A DNA stretch of 64,000 bases. It comes from Fredinandcohnia aciditolerans (GTDB taxonomy: Bacteria; Bacillota; Bacilli; Bacillales; Bacillaceae_L). Below, piece after piece: positions 8,700 through 18,719 of the stretch. The stretch's first letter is position 1. The number at the start of each line of letters is the position of its first letter. The DNA lies in the NCBI GenBank assembly GCA_003640645.1, contig QGHH01000020.1:1-64000 (forward strand). The letters are read 5' to 3'. Position numbers and translations under genes: made by a program. The notes under the pieces are model-generated. The model was given only the letters and a program-made list of their open reading frames with translations. It was not told the DNA's origin and made no database searches.

Positions 8700-8736
8700 A
8701 AAACAAAAGAAGAGGCATCCCCATACCTCTTCTTCT
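8700..8736 (-). terminator. Terminator after nuoN
   Basis: AAGAAGAGG (8707-8715) pairs with CCTCTTCTT (8726-8734), and the minus strand continues as TTTGTTTTGG. It lies about 60 bp downstream of the nuoN stop. Confidence 0.75.
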
Positions 8737-8796
8737 CATACACCCCTATTTGTTTGACATGGAATGGCAACACTTCATGGTGCTGCCACCCAACTT

Positions 8797-10308
8797 TTAT
8801 CCTATAAAATCTGCGAAGCTTTCGAATTGCTGGATGAATTCAAAGGCGACACCTGGGAAAATTCCAAAGCCAATTGTCCCAACCACTGCAACAATTAAAA
8901 CAATCAACACACCTGTAGGTAATTTAATTTTCGCATCGTTTGCAGCAGGTCTAAAGAACATCTGTGTTAATATTCCGAAGTAATAGAAATAGGATACAAC
9001 GGTTGTTGCAATCATAATCGATGCCAGCACGTAATGTGGTGGGCTCGTTACAAACGCTCCGATAAAAATCTCTAGTTTTCCGATAAAGCCGGCCGTTCCC
9101 GGGATACCTGCTAAAGAAAGGATAAACACTCCAAGTGCAACTGCTAACACGGGTGAGCGCTTATATAAACCTGCAAATTGACTAATATCCTCGGAGTCAG
9201 ATTTCTGCGTGATCACCTGAAGAACCGCGAAGAATCCAAGGCTCATGAAGAGATAAGCAACTAAATAGAACCAAATCGCATCCATCATAAAATATGAAAA
9301 AGCTACAAATGCTACTAATAGGTATCCTGCGTGGGCAATACTTGAGTATGCCATCATCCGCTTTATATTTCGTTGTCTAAGCGCAATGGTATTCCCGATA
9401 ATCATGGTTACACCCGCTATGATTGCTAACAGGTCTTGCAGGTGGAACAATAAAAATTCTGCTTCACCATTTCCTGAGGGCGCTTGGATGAACCCTGTTA
9501 CTATAATTCTTAAGATAATAACAAAGCCCGCTGTCTTTGAAACAACACTTAAAAACGCCGTAACAGGTGTTGGTGCTCCTTGATACACATCAGGTGCCCA
9601 CATATGGAATGGAGCAGCCGCGATCTTAAAGGATAGTCCAACTACGATCATAAACAAAGCAAGTGCAACAAGATAGATATGTTGTGGATCCTGAAGGTTA
9701 CCAAATGCTCCAAAAATCTCTCTTAAATTCGAGGTTCCAGTGAGTCCATAGACATAACTGACACCGAATAAAAAGATGGCTGTGGAGACCGTTCCGTTAA
9801 TGACATATTTCATCGCGGATTCATTTGATAACTTATTGCGCTTTCGAAGTCCGGCTAATATATAGGAAGAAATCGAGAGCAATTCTAATCCGACAAATAA
9901 TGTAATCAAGTCACCACTTGATGTCATAATCATCGTACCTAAGAGTGCTGCTAAAAGTAAGTAGTAAAACTCACCACGATACTCAACAAGTCCCTCTTCA
10001 GGTTCATAGCTTATTGCTAGCAAGAGAACAAGTCCTGTCCCCACTAGTAAAATTAATTTAAAAGCAATCGCAAACGAATCAAGTCTAAATGTATCGTACA
10101 AAATCGATGTGACATCATTTCCGATTAACGAAACTGTAAACCCGATCGCAACAAGTATTCCCACGATTCCGATCCAACCGAGTGGCCGTCGGTCCTTGTC
10201 TTTTCCCATAAATAAATCCAGTAACGATAGAAGGGTTGCAACACCGAGGATGATAAATTCAGGTGCCATAACTCCCCAATCAAAGCTTAGTAAAGTTTCT
10301 GTATCCAT
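8797..10308 (-). CDS. nuoN: NADH-quinone oxidoreductase subunit N
   Basis: A 503-residue antiporter-like membrane subunit of complex I with about 14 helices. The proton-translocation core is recognisable in FHMWAPDVYQGAPTPVTAFLS and in the preceding half-channel helix ELLSISSYILAGLRKRNKLSNESAMKY. It is the last gene of the 11-gene operon, 4 nt after nuoM, and is followed by a terminator. It sits in the membrane arm with NuoL and NuoM and pumps protons. Confidence 0.95.
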   Translation of the reverse strand: MDTETLLSFDWGVMAPEFIILGVATLLSLLDLFMGKDKDRRPLGWIGIVGILVAIGFTVSLIGNDVTSILYDTFRLDSFAIAFKLILLVGTGLVLLLAISYEPEEGLVEYRGEFYYLLLAALLGTMIMTSSGDLITLFVGLELLSISSYILAGLRKRNKLSNESAMKYVINGTVSTAIFLFGVSYVYGLTGTSNLREIFGAFGNLQDPQHIYLVALALFMIVVGLSFKIAAAPFHMWAPDVYQGAPTPVTAFLSVVSKTAGFVIILRIIVTGFIQAPSGNGEAEFLLFHLQDLLAIIAGVTMIIGNTIALRQRNIKRMMAYSSIAHAGYLLVAFVAFSYFMMDAIWFYLVAYLFMSLGFFAVLQVITQKSDSEDISQFAGLYKRSPVLAVALGVFILSLAGIPGTAGFIGKLEIFIGAFVTSPPHYVLASIMIATTVVSYFYYFGILTQMFFRPAANDAKIKLPTGVLIVLIVAVVGTIGFGIFPGVAFEFIQQFESFADFIG

Positions 10309-10312
10309 CGGC

Positions 10313-11824
10313 TCACCCTCCTAACCCTAGCATGATAGTTTCAAGTGCAACTTGAAGTGGCTGTGTAAGCACGTTAGGATAAACACCAATCAATACGATA
10401 AACGCTAGTAACACCAATACCGGTACCATTTCAATTGGACGTAAATCAACTGCTCCCTCATAGGAATGAATCGTCTTTCCATATGTCACATTTAGCACTG
10501 CACGAAGCAAATATACAGCAGTCATAATAATGCCGATTGCCCCAACCGCAGCGAGAACTGGCATTTCCTTAAACAGCCCAAGGAATGCCATGAATTCACT
10601 AACGAACCCGGACATCCCTGGTAAACCAAGTGAAGCCATCGCAGCTGCTAATAAGAATCCAGCCGTTAGTGGCATCACCTTTGCAAGTCCACCAAGCTTA
10701 TCAATATACGATGTTCCTGCTCGCTCGTACATGACCCCAATTAAGAAGAACAATAATGCAGAAATCAAGCCGTGTGATACAACTTGGAATACGGCGCCTT
10801 GCACTCCCGCTTCATTCATCGCACCAAGTCCTATCAACACAATTCCCATATGTGAAATACTCGAGTACGCCAGAACCATTTTGAAGTCTTTTTGGACGAA
10901 TGCTAAAAATGCCCCATACAATAGATTGATTACTCCCAGCACAGCAACAATTGGTGCAAGTGTGCTGAATTCCTCTGGGAAGAATCCCATTCCGAAACGG
11001 ATGATCCCGTAAGCTCCTATTTTTAAAAGGATTCCCGAGTGTATCATGACAATGGATGGCGGTGCTTGTACGTGAACTCGAAGCATCCATGTATGAAGTG
11101 GAAAAATCGGCAACTTAATCCCAAATCCGATGATGATTGCAATCAATAAACCTAGACGCAGGTCCTCAGAAAATGCACCTGGAATTGGCAAACTATCTGC
11201 CGGGCTGGCAAAAATCGCCGTTAGTGCCGAAATATTCGTTGTTCCAGCCTTTGCAAAAATAATCATGATCACAATCAGCAAGATCGCGGAACCTAATCCG
11301 TTATAGATTAAAAAGCTAAATGCCGCTTTTTCTTTTTCAAAATATCCCCACTTCCCAATGAGAAAAAACGTAGAGATTAAGGTCATTTCAAAGAACACGA
11401 AGAACAATAGTAAGTTCCCGGCTGTGAATACGCCAAGCATTCCTAGTTCAAGTAAAAGGAAGAGCATGAAGTAGCCTTTCCATTCCTTCTTGATATGAAC
11501 GGATGCAATAGCAGAGAGTGTGGAAATCACAGTTGTTAAAAGAACGAGTACTAGGGTGAATCCATTTAGACTCATCTCATAATTGACTTCCCACGGATTG
11601 CCTTTTGGCAGAAAGCCAAACCAATAGACTGATTCCTTTAGCTTTTCAAGGTCTCCGCCTCCAGTATAAAACCCGTACACATAAAGAGCCAATACCAATG
11701 AAGGAAGGGTAGCAAATACGCCAACCAATTTAATCGTTTTTTCCTCAGTTTTTGGTACAAAAGCAAGTAGTGCAATACCTAAAATCGGGAAGAATACTAA
11801 AAGTGAAAGAATAAGTGAGCTCAT
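10313..11824 (-). CDS. nuoM: NADH-quinone oxidoreductase subunit M
   Basis: A 503-residue antiporter-like subunit with about 14 helices. The family pattern FPLHTWMLRVHVQAPPSIVMIHSGILLKIGAYG is present, with an upstream Glu in FFVFFEMTLISTFFLIGKWG. It belongs to the proton-pumping membrane arm of complex I. Its start overlaps the nuoL stop by 4 nt, giving translational coupling. Confidence 0.95.
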   Translation of the reverse strand: MSSLILSLLVFFPILGIALLAFVPKTEEKTIKLVGVFATLPSLVLALYVYGFYTGGGDLEKLKESVYWFGFLPKGNPWEVNYEMSLNGFTLVLVLLTTVISTLSAIASVHIKKEWKGYFMLFLLLELGMLGVFTAGNLLLFFVFFEMTLISTFFLIGKWGYFEKEKAAFSFLIYNGLGSAILLIVIMIIFAKAGTTNISALTAIFASPADSLPIPGAFSEDLRLGLLIAIIIGFGIKLPIFPLHTWMLRVHVQAPPSIVMIHSGILLKIGAYGIIRFGMGFFPEEFSTLAPIVAVLGVINLLYGAFLAFVQKDFKMVLAYSSISHMGIVLIGLGAMNEAGVQGAVFQVVSHGLISALLFFLIGVMYERAGTSYIDKLGGLAKVMPLTAGFLLAAAMASLGLPGMSGFVSEFMAFLGLFKEMPVLAAVGAIGIIMTAVYLLRAVLNVTYGKTIHSYEGAVDLRPIEMVPVLVLLAFIVLIGVYPNVLTQPLQVALETIMLGLGG

Positions 11825-13689
11825 CTTAAGTACCCCCCTGTCAGTGCCACAACAAGTAGTAAAATCGCTAATCCAACAAAGGCAACGGAAGTGTACATTT
11901 GAACTTGCCCATTTTGAAGCTTAGCTCCAAGCTTTCCAATTCCTTGTGTTGCCATTGCCACGCCTTTTACAATTCCCCCTACTAAAAATTCATCAATATA
12001 GCGAAGGAATAAACTAAATACCTTAGTCGCGTAGACAACGGTCATGTTATAAAATTCATCAATAAAATATTTGTTGTAAACGACGCTATACATAATTGGT
12101 GCGCGAGAGCTGAAAAAGTCTCGTGAAATGGACTTCCGTTGATACATCCCATAGGCAAGCAGCAGACCAAATAGGGACGCAAATGTTGCAACAGCCATAA
12201 TCCAACCTGGCCCTTCGTGATGACTTGGTCCATATAGGTTCGTACCTTCTGTTAACCAATCCCCTAAAAAGGTTCCAAACCAAGGTGTGTTCACATATCC
12301 TGCTACAACCGCCAGAACACCAAGAACAATCATCGGTATTGTCATCACACTTGGTGATTCTTTAACATTTGTTTGTTTTCCTCTTGCCTCACCAGTGAAC
12401 ACCATGAAGAACAAGCGGAACATATAAAATGCAGTAAAGAAAGCTGCGATCACCGCTAACCAGAACAGCACGTAATTCCCTTGTGCCCAGGTCGCAATTA
12501 AGATTTCATCCTTACTGAAAAACCCTGAGAAAAATGGAACACCACTGATAGCTAAGGTCCCAATTAAGAATAACGGACCTGTTATGCGAAGTTTTTTCCA
12601 CAAACCGCCCATTTCCTCAATGTTCTGTGTGTGAACAGCATGTATTACGCTACCCGCTGCCAAGAACAACAACGCTTTAAAGAAGGCATGTGTCATTAAG
12701 TGGAATACTCCTGCAACATACCCAGCAGATCCTAATGCCAGCATCATATAGCCAAGCTGACTCACAGTAGAGTAGGCCAGAACACGTTTAATATCCTTTT
12801 GTGCTAAACCTATTGATGCTGCAAAAATCGCGGTTATTCCTCCGATAATCGCAACTGTCATCAACGCGGCATGACTTGCAGCAAATAATGGATAAGTCGT
12901 TGCCACTAAATAAACCCCCGCCGCAACCATTGTAGCTGCGTGGATTAAAGCTGAAACAGGTGTCGGACCTTCCATTGCATCCGGCAACCAGGTGTGAAGT
13001 GGGAATTGACCAGATTTACCAATAGCTCCCACAAAAATTAAAATCGCAGTTAACGTGATCATGGTTGGTGAAATATCTCCAGCACCAACTGCGCTAAAAA
13101 TTTCATCATATTCAAAGCTATTAACTTGCCAGAATAATAGAATCATCCCAATTAATAAGCCTACATCTCCGATACGCGTCATAATAAACGCTTTTTTCGC
13201 TGCAGCTTTTGCTTCTTCCTTATAGAAATAGAAACCAATTAATAGGAATGAACCAAGTCCTACAAGCTCCCAGAAAATATACGTTTGGAGAAGGTTTGGA
13301 GAAATGACCAAGCCTAACATCGCAAAAGTAAATAACCCAAGGTACGCATAGAAAACAGGAAAGCGCTCATCACCATGCATATACCCTTTTGAATACATAT
13401 GTACTAAAAAACTGACAAGCGATACTACCACTAACATAAGTGCATTTAATTGATTGACTTCAAACCCCGCTGTTAAGTGAACATCCCCAATTGATAACCA
13501 CGTGCTCTCATATTTGTATGTTGAGTTCCCAAGTCTCGAAATGAGAACCAACACCGAGTAGACGAATGAAAAAAATGTTAGCAGAATGCCAAGATACGCA
13601 CTCGACTCCTTCAATCGTTTACCGAATATAAGAAGGAACAAAAAAGAGATAAGCGGGAAAAGCGGTATGATCCATGCATTTTCCATCAT
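11821..13689 (-). CDS. nuoL: NADH-quinone oxidoreductase subunit L
   Basis: A 622-residue distal membrane-arm subunit, the longest of the three antiporter-like proteins. PLHTWLPDAMEGPTPVSALI carries the central lysine region's downstream motif, and the C-terminal part holds the long amphipathic lateral helix expected for NuoL. Two adjacent ATG codons exist at the start, with AAGGGG about 11 nt upstream of the first. It is separated from nuoK by 127 nt, the largest gap inside the operon. Confidence 0.95.
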   Translation of the reverse strand: MMENAWIIPLFPLISFLFLLIFGKRLKESSAYLGILLTFFSFVYSVLVLISRLGNSTYKYESTWLSIGDVHLTAGFEVNQLNALMLVVVSLVSFLVHMYSKGYMHGDERFPVFYAYLGLFTFAMLGLVISPNLLQTYIFWELVGLGSFLLIGFYFYKEEAKAAAKKAFIMTRIGDVGLLIGMILLFWQVNSFEYDEIFSAVGAGDISPTMITLTAILIFVGAIGKSGQFPLHTWLPDAMEGPTPVSALIHAATMVAAGVYLVATTYPLFAASHAALMTVAIIGGITAIFAASIGLAQKDIKRVLAYSTVSQLGYMMLALGSAGYVAGVFHLMTHAFFKALLFLAAGSVIHAVHTQNIEEMGGLWKKLRITGPLFLIGTLAISGVPFFSGFFSKDEILIATWAQGNYVLFWLAVIAAFFTAFYMFRLFFMVFTGEARGKQTNVKESPSVMTIPMIVLGVLAVVAGYVNTPWFGTFLGDWLTEGTNLYGPSHHEGPGWIMAVATFASLFGLLLAYGMYQRKSISRDFFSSRAPIMYSVVYNKYFIDEFYNMTVVYATKVFSLFLRYIDEFLVGGIVKGVAMATQGIGKLGAKLQNGQVQMYTSVAFVGLAILLLVVALTGGYLR

Positions 13690-13816
13690 CGTATCACAAT
13701 CCCCTTCTTTGGCTTGCGGCTAAGGCTGATCAGACCGTTTGGTTCACAGCCCTTACCGGTACTTCATCAAATACGACTTAGCGTATTGTCGTTTTGTTCT
13801 CCCAACAAAGGCAAAG

Positions 13817-14131
13817 TTAATGCTTCATCGTATTCATTTCATCAATATTAACTGTGCGTTTATTTCGGTACAACGCCATCAAAATAGCTAGACCAACAGC
13901 AAATTCAGCTGCAGCAATGGCGATTGTAAACAGTGAGAAAATTTGACCCGTAATTCCAGGGACCATTCCGTATTTACTAAAAGCCACAAAATTAATATTT
14001 ACCGCATTTAGCATCAATTCAACAGAAATTAACACAATAACTGTATTTCTTTTTGTGAATGCCCCGTAAAGACCTATACAAAATAAGATTAACGCTAGGA
14101 TGAGGTAGGCTGCTAATGGAACAGAACTCAT
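13817..14131 (-). CDS. nuoK: NADH-quinone oxidoreductase subunit K
   Basis: A 104-residue subunit with three transmembrane helices (about 5-24, 29-50, 61-84). The conserved membrane Glu residues are in [16 protein letters not shown] and [11 protein letters not shown], matching the E-channel of the family. Its start overlaps the nuoJ stop by 4 nt. It connects the quinone module to the antiporter-like subunits. Confidence 0.95.
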   Translation of the reverse strand: MSSVPLAAYLILALILFCIGLYGAFTKRNTVIVLISVELMLNAVNINFVAFSKYGMVPGITGQIFSLFTIAIAAAEFAVGLAILMALYRNKRTVNIDEMNTMKH

Positions 14132-14643
14132 TCCTTGTTCGCCTCCTCTTCATTGTCTTTTTTCGCTAAGATGATTGCCCCTACTAACGCCACAAGTAAG
14201 ACAACAGATGTTAATTCAAATGGAATCACGTATTTTGCATAAAGCTCCATTCCAATTTTCTCTGTATTGTTCACGTGTAGGTCTGTCGCTTGCCCTCCAA
14301 AATCCAAATCGTAAATGCCAAGGTAAACAGCAACGCCAAATGCAAGGATTCCAAAAAGAACAAGAAAGGTTCGACCACGACTTATTTTTGGTTCATTTGT
14401 GTCATTGTGTTTCGTCAGCATAATACCAAAGAGCATTAAAATGGTGATGGCCCCTGAGTAAATTAAGACTTGCACAGCTGCAACGAATTCTGCATGAAGC
14501 ATCACATACAAACCTGCGATACTAATGAAGGTGAATACAAGTGCGATTACCATGTGGATGACCTTTTGGAGGTTCAGCATTAATATACCGCCGCCAATCG
14601 CACTAATTGCTAGGACTATGAATGCTAAAAATTCTCCAGTCAC
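14128..14643 (-). CDS. nuoJ: NADH-quinone oxidoreductase subunit J
   Basis: A 171-residue membrane subunit with five helices. The segment [38 protein letters not shown] is the diagnostic NuoJ/ND6 region, whose pi-bulge helix takes part in coupling. It overlaps nuoI and nuoK by 4 nt on each side. Confidence 0.95.
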   Translation of the reverse strand: MTGEFLAFIVLAISAIGGGILMLNLQKVIHMVIALVFTFISIAGLYVMLHAEFVAAVQVLIYSGAITILMLFGIMLTKHNDTNEPKISRGRTFLVLFGILAFGVAVYLGIYDLDFGGQATDLHVNNTEKIGMELYAKYVIPFELTSVVLLVALVGAIILAKKDNEEEANKE

Positions 14644-15059
14644 GCTTTATTCTCCTTCCTTACATTCGTATCATTTTCATCTAACCACTCAAGGTTTTTA
14701 AATAAGTCATCACGACTGTATTCTGCAAGTTCAAAGTTGTTTGTCATAACAATTGCTTCTGTCGGACAAACCTCTGTACACAGGTCACATAGAATACAAA
14801 TTTCAAAGTTAATATCATAGGTATCAATTATTTTCCCTTTTTTGGTCGGGTCAGGGTGTTTTTTCCCGGTTAGCTGGATACAATCGGTTGGACAAATGTT
14901 GGCACATTGATTACATACGATACATTTTTCCGGATAAAATTTTTGAATACCACGAAAGCGATCTGGTAGTGGTAGTGGTTCATTCGGATAATCATATGTG
15001 ACTTTTTTATAGGTTAATTGATTAAGGGTGTATTTCATCCCTTTCAGTAAGCCAAACAT
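14640..15059 (-). CDS. nuoI: NADH-quinone oxidoreductase subunit I
   Basis: A 139-residue ferredoxin-like peripheral subunit that carries two [4Fe-4S] clusters (N6a, N6b) and passes electrons to NuoB. The two cysteine motifs are CIVCNQCANICPTDC and CILCDLCTEVCPTEA. The start ATG at 15059 has an A/G-rich site upstream. It lies 57 nt after nuoH and overlaps nuoJ. Without NuoEFG, the electron donor to this subunit is uncertain (possibly ferredoxin or an unlinked module). Confidence 0.95.
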   Translation of the reverse strand: MFGLLKGMKYTLNQLTYKKVTYDYPNEPLPLPDRFRGIQKFYPEKCIVCNQCANICPTDCIQLTGKKHPDPTKKGKIIDTYDINFEICILCDLCTEVCPTEAIVMTNNFELAEYSRDDLFKNLEWLDENDTNVRKENKA

Positions 15060-15116
15060 AGTTTGTCACCCCTTTATAAGGTAGTTTCGGTACACGAAGC
15101 CATTTTAGAAAAGAGC

Positions 15117-16118
15117 CTAGAAAAATAATTCCTTAATTAAAGCTGATAAAAAAATGTTTGCTAATGCAATTGGAAGGAGTACTTTCCAACCGAATTCCAT
15201 CAGTCTGTCAGCTCGTAAACGTGGGAAGGTGGAACGGAACCAGATTAAGACAAAGATTACCAAGCTAAATTTTAAGGAGAACCAAACGGCACCTGGAATA
15301 AAGTCTAAGAATAAAACTGGTTTCCAGCCTCCTAAGAAAAGAACGGTCGTTAAGGCTGCCATCGCAAACATATACACATATTCGGCAAGCATAAAGAAAG
15401 CCCATCTGAATCCTGAATACTCAATATGGAAACCAGCGACAATCTCTGATTCTGCTTCAGGTAAGTCAAATGGCACACGGTTTAATTCGGCAACAGACGC
15501 GATAAAAAATACAATAAAGGCAATCGGCTGTGCAAAAATAAACCAAACCTTATCCTGCGCTTCCACAATATCTGAAAGATTCAAGCTTCCAGATAATAAA
15601 ATAACCCCAATCACTGACATCACCAGTGGAATTTCATAGGAAATCATCTGTGCCGCTGCACGCATTCCTCCCATGAGGGCATATTTATTATTCGATGCCC
15701 AACCACCTGCGACAATTCCAATCGTAGTGAGTCCAGATACGGCGATGTAATAGAGCAACCCCACCCCAATATCTGCAAATTTATAGCTTTCCGTAAACGG
15801 AAGTGCTGCTACAACCATGAAGGCTGGAGCAAACGCAAGCACAGGTGCAAGTATAAACAGGGGACGGTCCGCAACTTTCGGGATTACATCTTCTTTAATA
15901 AGAAGCTTTAATACGTCAGCCACTGTTTGTAAAAGCCCCCAGCGTCCCCCTACTTGGTTCGGACCCTGACGCGCTTGCATGAAGCCCATCACCTTACGCT
16001 CTGCAAGGATTCCATACGTAACGAATCCTAGGATGACCAATAGTAAGACGGTTGCAAGTAAAAAGAAAATACCAAAATTCAGCCAACTCGGAGGTGAATT
16101 CAGTAGGTTTTCTATCAT
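15117..16118 (-). CDS. nuoH: NADH-quinone oxidoreductase subunit H
   Basis: A 333-residue, eight-helix subunit that forms the quinone chamber between arms. Signatures include GFMQARQGPNQVGGRWGLLQTVADVLKLL, the acidic loop VPFDLPEAESEIVAGFHIEYSG and IWFRSTFPRLRADRLMEFGWK. The nuoD stop and nuoH start overlap as TAATG, so they are coupled. Confidence 0.96.
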   Translation of the reverse strand: MIENLLNSPPSWLNFGIFFLLATVLLLVILGFVTYGILAERKVMGFMQARQGPNQVGGRWGLLQTVADVLKLLIKEDVIPKVADRPLFILAPVLAFAPAFMVVAALPFTESYKFADIGVGLLYYIAVSGLTTIGIVAGGWASNNKYALMGGMRAAAQMISYEIPLVMSVIGVILLSGSLNLSDIVEAQDKVWFIFAQPIAFIVFFIASVAELNRVPFDLPEAESEIVAGFHIEYSGFRWAFFMLAEYVYMFAMAALTTVLFLGGWKPVLFLDFIPGAVWFSLKFSLVIFVLIWFRSTFPRLRADRLMEFGWKVLLPIALANIFLSALIKELFF

Positions 16119-17218
16119 TAGCCGTCAACCTCCCCGAGAACAATGTCGATTGCACCTAAAATGGTAATCAGGTTTGCCATATTCTCACCCTTTAAAAGCT
16201 TCGGGAGGATCTGGAGATTGTAGAATGACGGACGTCTGAATTTCAAACGATACGGTTCTTTTTTACCATCACTCGAAATATAGCAGCCAATTTCTCCACG
16301 TGGTGATTCAATTCGTACATATGCTTCACCCTTTGGTGCTTTAATGATTTTCGGAACCTTGGCCATAATCGGACCTTCTTCAGGGAATTGTTCCACTGCC
16401 TGTTCTACTATTTTAAGAGATTCCTCAATCTCTTCCATACGGCAGTGATAACGAGCCCATGCATCTCCACCGTCTCTCGTTGGTACGTCAAAATCAAAGC
16501 GGTCATAGATTGAATATGGCTCATCTTTTCTAAGATCCCATTTGACCCCTGTACAACGAAGATTCGTACCACTTAGGGAGTAATTTAACGCATCTTCCTT
16601 CGTGTACCTTCCAACTCCAATGACACGGTCTCTGAAAATTTCATTTCCTGTTACTAGCTGATGGTACCCTGGAAGCTGTGATCTCATATATGGAACAAAT
16701 TCCTTAACCTTTTCAATCCAGCCTTCAGGCGCATCCCATTTAACCCCACCTACACGCATGTAGTTAAAAGTCAGCCTAGCCCCGGAAAGCTCATTTAGTA
16801 AATTAATAATCATTTCTCTTTCTCTAAACGCATAAAGAAACGGTGTTGTTGCTCCGATATCAAGTAAATATGTGCCCCACCATACAAGGTGACTCGCAAT
16901 TCGCCCCAACTCCATTGCGATAATCCGTAGATACTCAGCCCGCTCAGGAACCTCAATGTCCATCATTGTTTCAACCGCATGACAAAGCACATAGTTATTC
17001 GTCATCGCTGACAAATAGTCCATTCTGTCTGTGTACGGAATGATTTGTGTGTATTGCAAGTCCTCTGCAAGCTTTTCTGTTCCACGGTGTAGGTATCCAA
17101 TTACGGGTGTAGCTTCTGTGATGATTTCTCCGTCAATTTTAACAACAAGACGGAATACTCCGTGCGTACTTGGATGCTGTGGCCCTACATTTAGGAGCAT
17201 TTCTTCTGTACGAATCAT
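16118..17218 (-). CDS. nuoD: NADH-quinone oxidoreductase subunit D
   Basis: A 366-residue 49-kDa-type subunit, related to the large subunit of NiFe hydrogenases. NVGPQHPSTHGVFRLV holds the His involved in quinone binding, and ESPRGEIGCYISSDG and RRPSFYNLQILPKLLKG are also typical. It docks with NuoB to form the quinone-reduction site. It is a separate gene from nuoC, unlike E. coli nuoCD, and starts 3 nt after the nuoC stop. Confidence 0.96.
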   Translation of the reverse strand: MIRTEEMLLNVGPQHPSTHGVFRLVVKIDGEIITEATPVIGYLHRGTEKLAEDLQYTQIIPYTDRMDYLSAMTNNYVLCHAVETMMDIEVPERAEYLRIIAMELGRIASHLVWWGTYLLDIGATTPFLYAFREREMIINLLNELSGARLTFNYMRVGGVKWDAPEGWIEKVKEFVPYMRSQLPGYHQLVTGNEIFRDRVIGVGRYTKEDALNYSLSGTNLRCTGVKWDLRKDEPYSIYDRFDFDVPTRDGGDAWARYHCRMEEIEESLKIVEQAVEQFPEEGPIMAKVPKIIKAPKGEAYVRIESPRGEIGCYISSDGKKEPYRLKFRRPSFYNLQILPKLLKGENMANLITILGAIDIVLGEVDG

Positions 17219-17221
17219 ATG

Positions 17222-18718
17222 CTACACCTCCACGTCAAACGGTTCATAGTCTTTTCTAAGTGGATGTCCCACCCAGTCGTCCGGCAATAGGATTCGTGTT
17301 AAATTTGGATGTCCTTCAAATTTAATCCCCAGCAAATCAAACGCTTCACGCTCTGGCCAATTTGCCCCTTCCCATAACGGCTGTAGGGATGCAGTCGTTG
17401 GCTCATCACGGTCAAGCTTTACTTTTAACGCAACAGATTGACGGTTTTTATAAGAGTATAAGTGAACATACATCTCCATATGCGATTGGAAGTCTGTTCC
17501 ATGAAGTTCCGATAGATAATCAAATCCAAGCTGTTCATTAAACTTTAAAAACTGTGCAATCCTATAATATGTATCCGGTTTTGCTACAAGTGTTGGCACG
17601 TCTTTTGATAGTGTATTAATATATGAATCTTCTAAAACGTCGCCACCAAGATGCTCCGTGATTACTTTCACGTACTTATCCAAATATTTTTGGTTAGGTG
17701 ACGGCGTTACCTCTTCTTCTTCTACTTCTGCAGGTGCTCCACCTGCTGCGGCTTTTGCTTTTGCTGCTGCCGCGGCCTTTGCCTTGGCTGCTGCAATTGC
17801 TTTCGCTTTTTCCTTCGCAAGATCGTCGCTACCACCGCCAGCTGCTGCTTTGGCTTTCGCTGCTGCCGCCGCTTTTGCCTTGGCTGCTGCTACAGCTTTC
17901 GCCTTCGCTTTTGCTAGTTCATCATCTGTTGATCCTTCGCCCGCTTTTTCAGCCGCCTTCTGCTTCGCCAGTGCGGCAGCCTTTGCTTTCGCTGCCGCAA
18001 CCGCCTTTGCCTTCGCCTTCGCTAAGTCGTCATCACCGGATGCTCCACCAGCCGCTTTTTGCTTCGCTAATTCCGCGGCTTTCGCCTTTGCTGCCGCTGC
18101 GGCTTTCGCCGTTGCTTTGTCGTCTCCTTCTGACGTGTCCGCTGATGAGGCTTCTGCCGCTTTTTGCTTCGCTAATGCCGCAGCTTTTGCTTTTGCCGCC
18201 GCTGCTGCTTTCGCTTTCGCCGTTGCTTTGTCGTCTCCTTCTGACGTGTCCGATGATGCTGCCTCTGCCGCTTTTTGCTTCGCTAATGCCACAGCTTTTG
18301 CCTTTGCCGCCGCTGCGGCTTTCGCTTTCGCCGTTGCTTTGTCGTCTCCTTCTGACGTGCCCGATGATGCTGCCTCTGCCGCTTTTTGCTTCGCTAATGC
18401 CGCGGCCTTTGCCTTTGCCGCTGCTGCGGCTTTTTGCTTTGCAATGTCAACGTCTACTTCTTCTGATGATTCTGAATCTTCGTTAGATGCTGTCGCCTCT
18501 TCAGCTTGTAGTTTGGCCTTTTGCTTAGCTAGTGCCGCGGCCTTCGCCTTTGCTGCCGCAGCAGCTTTTGCCTTCGCAATATCTATATTTTCTTCCTTGG
18601 ATTCCTCTTTATTTTTCGCTTCAGCTGCCTGTTTTTCGGCTAGTCGCTTTTTTGCAGCTTCCTTCGCCTTCTCTGCAGCCTCTCGCTTAAGCTGTTCCAG
18701 GTCTTTTTCTTCGCTCAC
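17222..18718 (-). CDS. nuoC: NADH-quinone oxidoreductase subunit C with Ala/Lys repeat extension
   Basis: A 498-residue protein of which only about 338-498 is the normal 30-kDa NuoC domain, with the signature WPEREAFDLLGIKFEGHPNLTRILLPDDW. The first ~330 residues are low complexity, built of AKAKAAAAAKAKA and KQKAAEAASS-type blocks with acidic SEGDD spacers. The clearest repeat is 37 residues (111 bp) long. The start has the MSEEKDLEQL beginning, 1 nt after nuoB. I recall Ala/Lys-rich NuoC extensions in other Bacillus, but with fewer repeats. The extension is not needed for the family fold, and its role is unknown. A long antisense open frame here is a by-product of the repeat composition. 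Confidence 0.93.
   Translation of the reverse strand: MSEEKDLEQLKREAAEKAKEAAKKRLAEKQAAEAKNKEESKEENIDIAKAKAAAAAKAKAAALAKQKAKLQAEEATASNEDSESSEEVDVDIAKQKAAAAAKAKAAALAKQKAAEAASSGTSEGDDKATAKAKAAAAAKAKAVALAKQKAAEAASSDTSEGDDKATAKAKAAAAAKAKAAALAKQKAAEASSADTSEGDDKATAKAAAAAKAKAAELAKQKAAGGASGDDDLAKAKAKAVAAAKAKAAALAKQKAAEKAGEGSTDDELAKAKAKAVAAAKAKAAAAAKAKAAAGGGSDDLAKEKAKAIAAAKAKAAAAAKAKAAAGGAPAEVEEEEVTPSPNQKYLDKYVKVITEHLGGDVLEDSYINTLSKDVPTLVAKPDTYYRIAQFLKFNEQLGFDYLSELHGTDFQSHMEMYVHLYSYKNRQSVALKVKLDRDEPTTASLQPLWEGANWPEREAFDLLGIKFEGHPNLTRILLPDDWVGHPLRKDYEPFDVEV
17750..18560. repeat. Coding tandem repeats in nuoC (111-bp and related units)
   Basis: Near-identical 111-bp units encode KQKAAEA..SEGDDKATAKAK and an alanine-lysine run. 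They are flanked by shorter, more diverged units of about 30-40 residues. DNA identity between adjacent units is high, so unit number probably varies between strains through slippage. Confidence 0.85.
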
Positions 18719-18719
18719 G

